Position numbers and translations under genes: made by a program
Origin: Desulfobacter postgatei 2ac9
Lineage (GTDB): Bacteria; Desulfobacterota; Desulfobacteria; Desulfobacterales; Desulfobacteraceae
DNA length: 64,000 bases
Assembly: GCF_000233695.2 (NCBI RefSeq)
Contig: NZ_CM001488.1
Span: forward strand, 140,549 to 204,548
Reading direction: 5' to 3'
In this document: in pieces, positions 62,136 through 64,000 of the stretch
Layout: every line of letters starts with the position of its first letter
Position numbering within the stretch: position 1 is the stretch's first letter
The notes under the pieces: generated by a model
Database searches by the model: none
What the model was told of the DNA's origin: nothing
The model's input: the letters and a program-made list of their open reading frames with translations, nothing else

Positions 62136-62540
62136 TTATCTATCTCTTGTTGTAACGCCAATTTTAGCCCAGCATCTCCATAGAAATAATTTCCGGGGGA
62201 TTGAGCAACCCATGTACCCAAATCTCAGCCCAACAGGGAAAGCGGCATTGCCAGGGCATCCCCAAATAAACAGGCCGTACATTGCGCCTGCTGCACGATC
62301 CATATATGTTAATTGCGTCGTCATATGATTATCGATTTGTTTCAATTGCTAAATGACCTTCATAAATTCCCCAAAAATCCATATCCCAAGAACTATCAAG
62401 GCGGACGCATAAGAATTATCGACGCCAACATCCAGCGTAGATACTGATAATATATGTATCATAAAGGCGTGCCAAAAAAAAGCGTTCAGTAACAGGATTA
62501 AGATTGGTGCTATATGTGTGACGCCCAAATTTAATATCAT
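62136..62540 (-). pseudogene. Small membrane-protein remnant, possibly frameshifted
   Basis: Two adjoining minus-strand frames: 62349-62540, a 63-residue hydrophobic peptide with two membrane spans (APILILLLNAFFWHAFMIHI; ASALIVLGIWIFGEFM), and 62136-62345 (DRAAGAMYGLFIWG...). In the second, another frame (LGMPWQCRFPCWAEIW, LLNPPEIISMEMLG) reads equally like protein, hinting at a frameshift. No family recognised; one disrupted gene or two tiny ones are both possible. Confidence 0.35.
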
Positions 62541-62728
62541 GCGGATCCACGAAAAATAACGGCAAAAGATCTTGCTCAGTTCCCCGATGATGAGATTAAA
62601 ACCCCCATTCTCTTGTCTTGCAATTCTAAACCGTTAAATGTATTCTGATTTTCTGATTTTATATGTAAAGCGGTTATTTTTAATGTTCTAATTTAATGGT
62701 GTAACTAAACGGTACGATTTTTTATTGC

Positions 62729-64000
62729 ATGCAATTCCGGTTGCCTCACCCATTTTATGGATTTTTCATTGCCTGTTGTGTGTTGTGTTTGGCCGTTCTT
62801 GCCGGGGATGCCGCAGCCTATGAGATGGGCACTGCGCCGTCATACACCACAGAACGGGTATTAATACTGCATTCTTACCACAAAGGATTCTCCTGGACCG
62901 ACAATATCGAAGCAGGTATAAGAACGGCGCTGGAAGGCGAGTCCGTTGAATTTTTCATTGAGTATCTGGACAGCAAGCGTCAGCCGCTCGAAGCGGCAGG
63001 ATCTCACATTCTTGAATATCTGAACTGGAAATATAAAACCCTTCCCATTGATCTGCTGATCCTTTCCGATAACAATGCCCTCACTTTCCTTCAAAGTTAC
63101 AAGAAGAATCTTTTTCCTGACGTTCCGATTGTTTTCTGCGGCATCAATAATTTTCAACCAACCCTCCTTGAAGGATTTGAGCATCGCATCACCGGCGTGG
63201 TGGAAAAAACCGATCCCGTCAGGACCCTCCAACTGATTCGCCTGCTCCAGCCAAAAGCGGAAAAACTTTACCTCATTACCGGAACAACACCCACCGGTGA
63301 AGCTGTTGCAAAAGAAGTGGACGCGGCTTTGACGGCCGACAGCTTTGGATTTACGCCGGTGTGGCTTCGGGGATTGTCCACGGTTGAACTTGAGCAAAAT
63401 CTGTCCGCGGTATCGCCGAACGATGCCGTTTTTCTGGTGCTCTTCAACCGGGATAAAGATGGTGTATACTATAACTATGAGACGGCGGCAGAGCTGGTCG
63501 ATCGCGCCACGTTTGCCCCGGTATACGGCATGTGGGATTTTTACCTGGGCCACGGCATTGTCGGCGGGATGCTGGCCAGTTCCCGGGATCAGGGACTAAG
63601 AGCCGGCGCACTGGCCTTGAAGATTCTGCAGCAAAAAAACATTCCTCCTGTGATCACAGACAGTCCCAATGCCCCTATTTTCCTATGGGACAAACTTCGT
63701 TCCCATGGTTTAAATCCCGATCTGCTGCCACAGGATACCCAAATCCGCAACCGTCCGGATTCAAAAACATGGGCCGTTGCCATTGCCGCCGGGCTGGGGA
63801 TGCTGCTTTTTGCAGTGGCGGGATACAACCTGATCAGACTCTTTTCAAAGACCGACCGTTCTTTCTCCCGGTCTATGCCTGACGTATTTCGCAGCAATGT
63901 GCGCCAGGCGCTTATTCTTCTGAGCGTTGTTTTGGTGACGGGTCTGGCTGTTCAATCCTGGTTTGCTGCTAAAAATGAGATGGCGCAGATACGGCACAGC
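62729..64000 (+). CDS. Membrane sensor protein with ABC-type periplasmic binding domain (3' partial)
   Basis: Open from ATG at 62729 to the window end. Signal/anchor (FYGFFIACCVLCLAVLAGDA), then an ABC-transporter substrate-binding-like domain (VLILHSYHKGFSWTDNIEAG, DLLILSDNNALTFLQSY, VFCGINNF, MWDFYLGHGIVGGMLAS), then a membrane segment at about 348-370 and a second one (ALILLSVVLVTGLAVQSW) starting a further periplasmic region. Such N-termini belong to sensor histidine kinases, diguanylate cyclases or chemoreceptors; the output domain is outside the window. Confidence 0.85.
   Translation, partial: MQFRLPHPFYGFFIACCVLCLAVLAGDAAAYEMGTAPSYTTERVLILHSYHKGFSWTDNIEAGIRTALEGESVEFFIEYLDSKRQPLEAAGSHILEYLNWKYKTLPIDLLILSDNNALTFLQSYKKNLFPDVPIVFCGINNFQPTLLEGFEHRITGVVEKTDPVRTLQLIRLLQPKAEKLYLITGTTPTGEAVAKEVDAALTADSFGFTPVWLRGLSTVELEQNLSAVSPNDAVFLVLFNRDKDGVYYNYETAAELVDRATFAPVYGMWDFYLGHGIVGGMLASSRDQGLRAGALALKILQQKNIPPVITDSPNAPIFLWDKLRSHGLNPDLLPQDTQIRNRPDSKTWAVAIAAGLGMLLFAVAGYNLIRLFSKTDRSFSRSMPDVFRSNVRQALILLSVVLVTGLAVQSWFAAKNEMAQIRHS

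Noticed and set aside
62861-63553. A 230-codon minus-strand frame near the right edge
   Set aside because: The plus strand has a better gene, a signal-anchored binding-protein-like sensor open from 62729 to the window end.
1-64000. CRISPR arrays, tRNA or rRNA genes, replication origin
   Set aside because: No regularly spaced repeat-spacer pattern, no tRNA-like T-loop with acceptor pairing, no rRNA signature and no cluster of DnaA boxes were seen on reading both strands.

Overview
This 64-kb window looks like the chromosome of an acetate-oxidising, sulfate-reducing Desulfobacterota bacterium close to Desulfobacter. The main clue is a two-gene ATP-citrate lyase (large subunit 7415-10135, ATP-grasp subunit 10245-11474) together with aconitase (38107-40023). 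Desulfobacter is known to run its citric acid cycle with ATP-citrate lyase instead of citrate synthase. The assignment is an inference from gene content; there is no rRNA or tRNA gene in the window.

Layout. 1-2.4 kb: a PHP-RNase III fusion cut by the window edge and an Elp3-type radical SAM gene. 2.5-7.3 kb: a 3'-truncated thpR, a DUF342/FapA-like gene split by a 1.87-kb group II intron carrying its own reverse transcriptase, and a corrinoid adenosyltransferase. 7.4-11.5 kb: the ATP-citrate lyase pair with a long leader. 12.4-15.5 kb: hisS-aspS. 15.6-19.3 kb: a response regulator and a sensorless hybrid kinase leading directly, with ATGA overlap, into minC-minD-minE. 19.5-23.6 kb: aroB, rubrerythrin, trxA-trxB-bamD, rpmB. 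23.8-30.3 kb: PIN-PhoH ATPase and the ispG-proS-relA/spoT cluster.

30.5-38 kb is accessory: hsdM, a small ORF and hsdS without hsdR, an IS1-type remnant, a short DnaJ, an intact Hsp20 plus two Hsp20-like fragments, and an intact IS1380-family element. 38.1-46.9 kb returns to metabolism: aconitase, a TSUP transporter, a saccharopine dehydrogenase-like protein, glucokinase, a methyltransferase, a class IV aminotransferase coupled to alanine racemase, and a decayed capA. 47-51.7 kb is AT-rich accessory DNA: a two-TM protein, repeat-rich noncoding DNA, and a Sel1-repeat gene split by a second, frameshifted copy of the IS1380 element. 51.7-64 kb: an unknown protein, a CoA-transferase-GNAT fusion, an operon of an ADP-forming acyl-CoA synthetase, S4 protein, DUF2914 protein and CdaA-YbbR diadenylate cyclase, a LarA-like protein, ApbE, a PNPOx-like protein, and a membrane sensor cut by the right edge.

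The best new observations are: near-identical promoter cores (24 of 30 positions) in front of aconitase and ATP-citrate lyase; precise reconstruction of two interrupted genes (FapA-like by the group II intron, Sel1-repeat by IS1380); coupling of a two-component system to the Min system; an oversized ATP-citrate lyase large subunit; and a Type I modification locus that lost its downstream gene to an IS1 remnant. I did not find a CRISPR array, prophage or convincing wholly new defence system.
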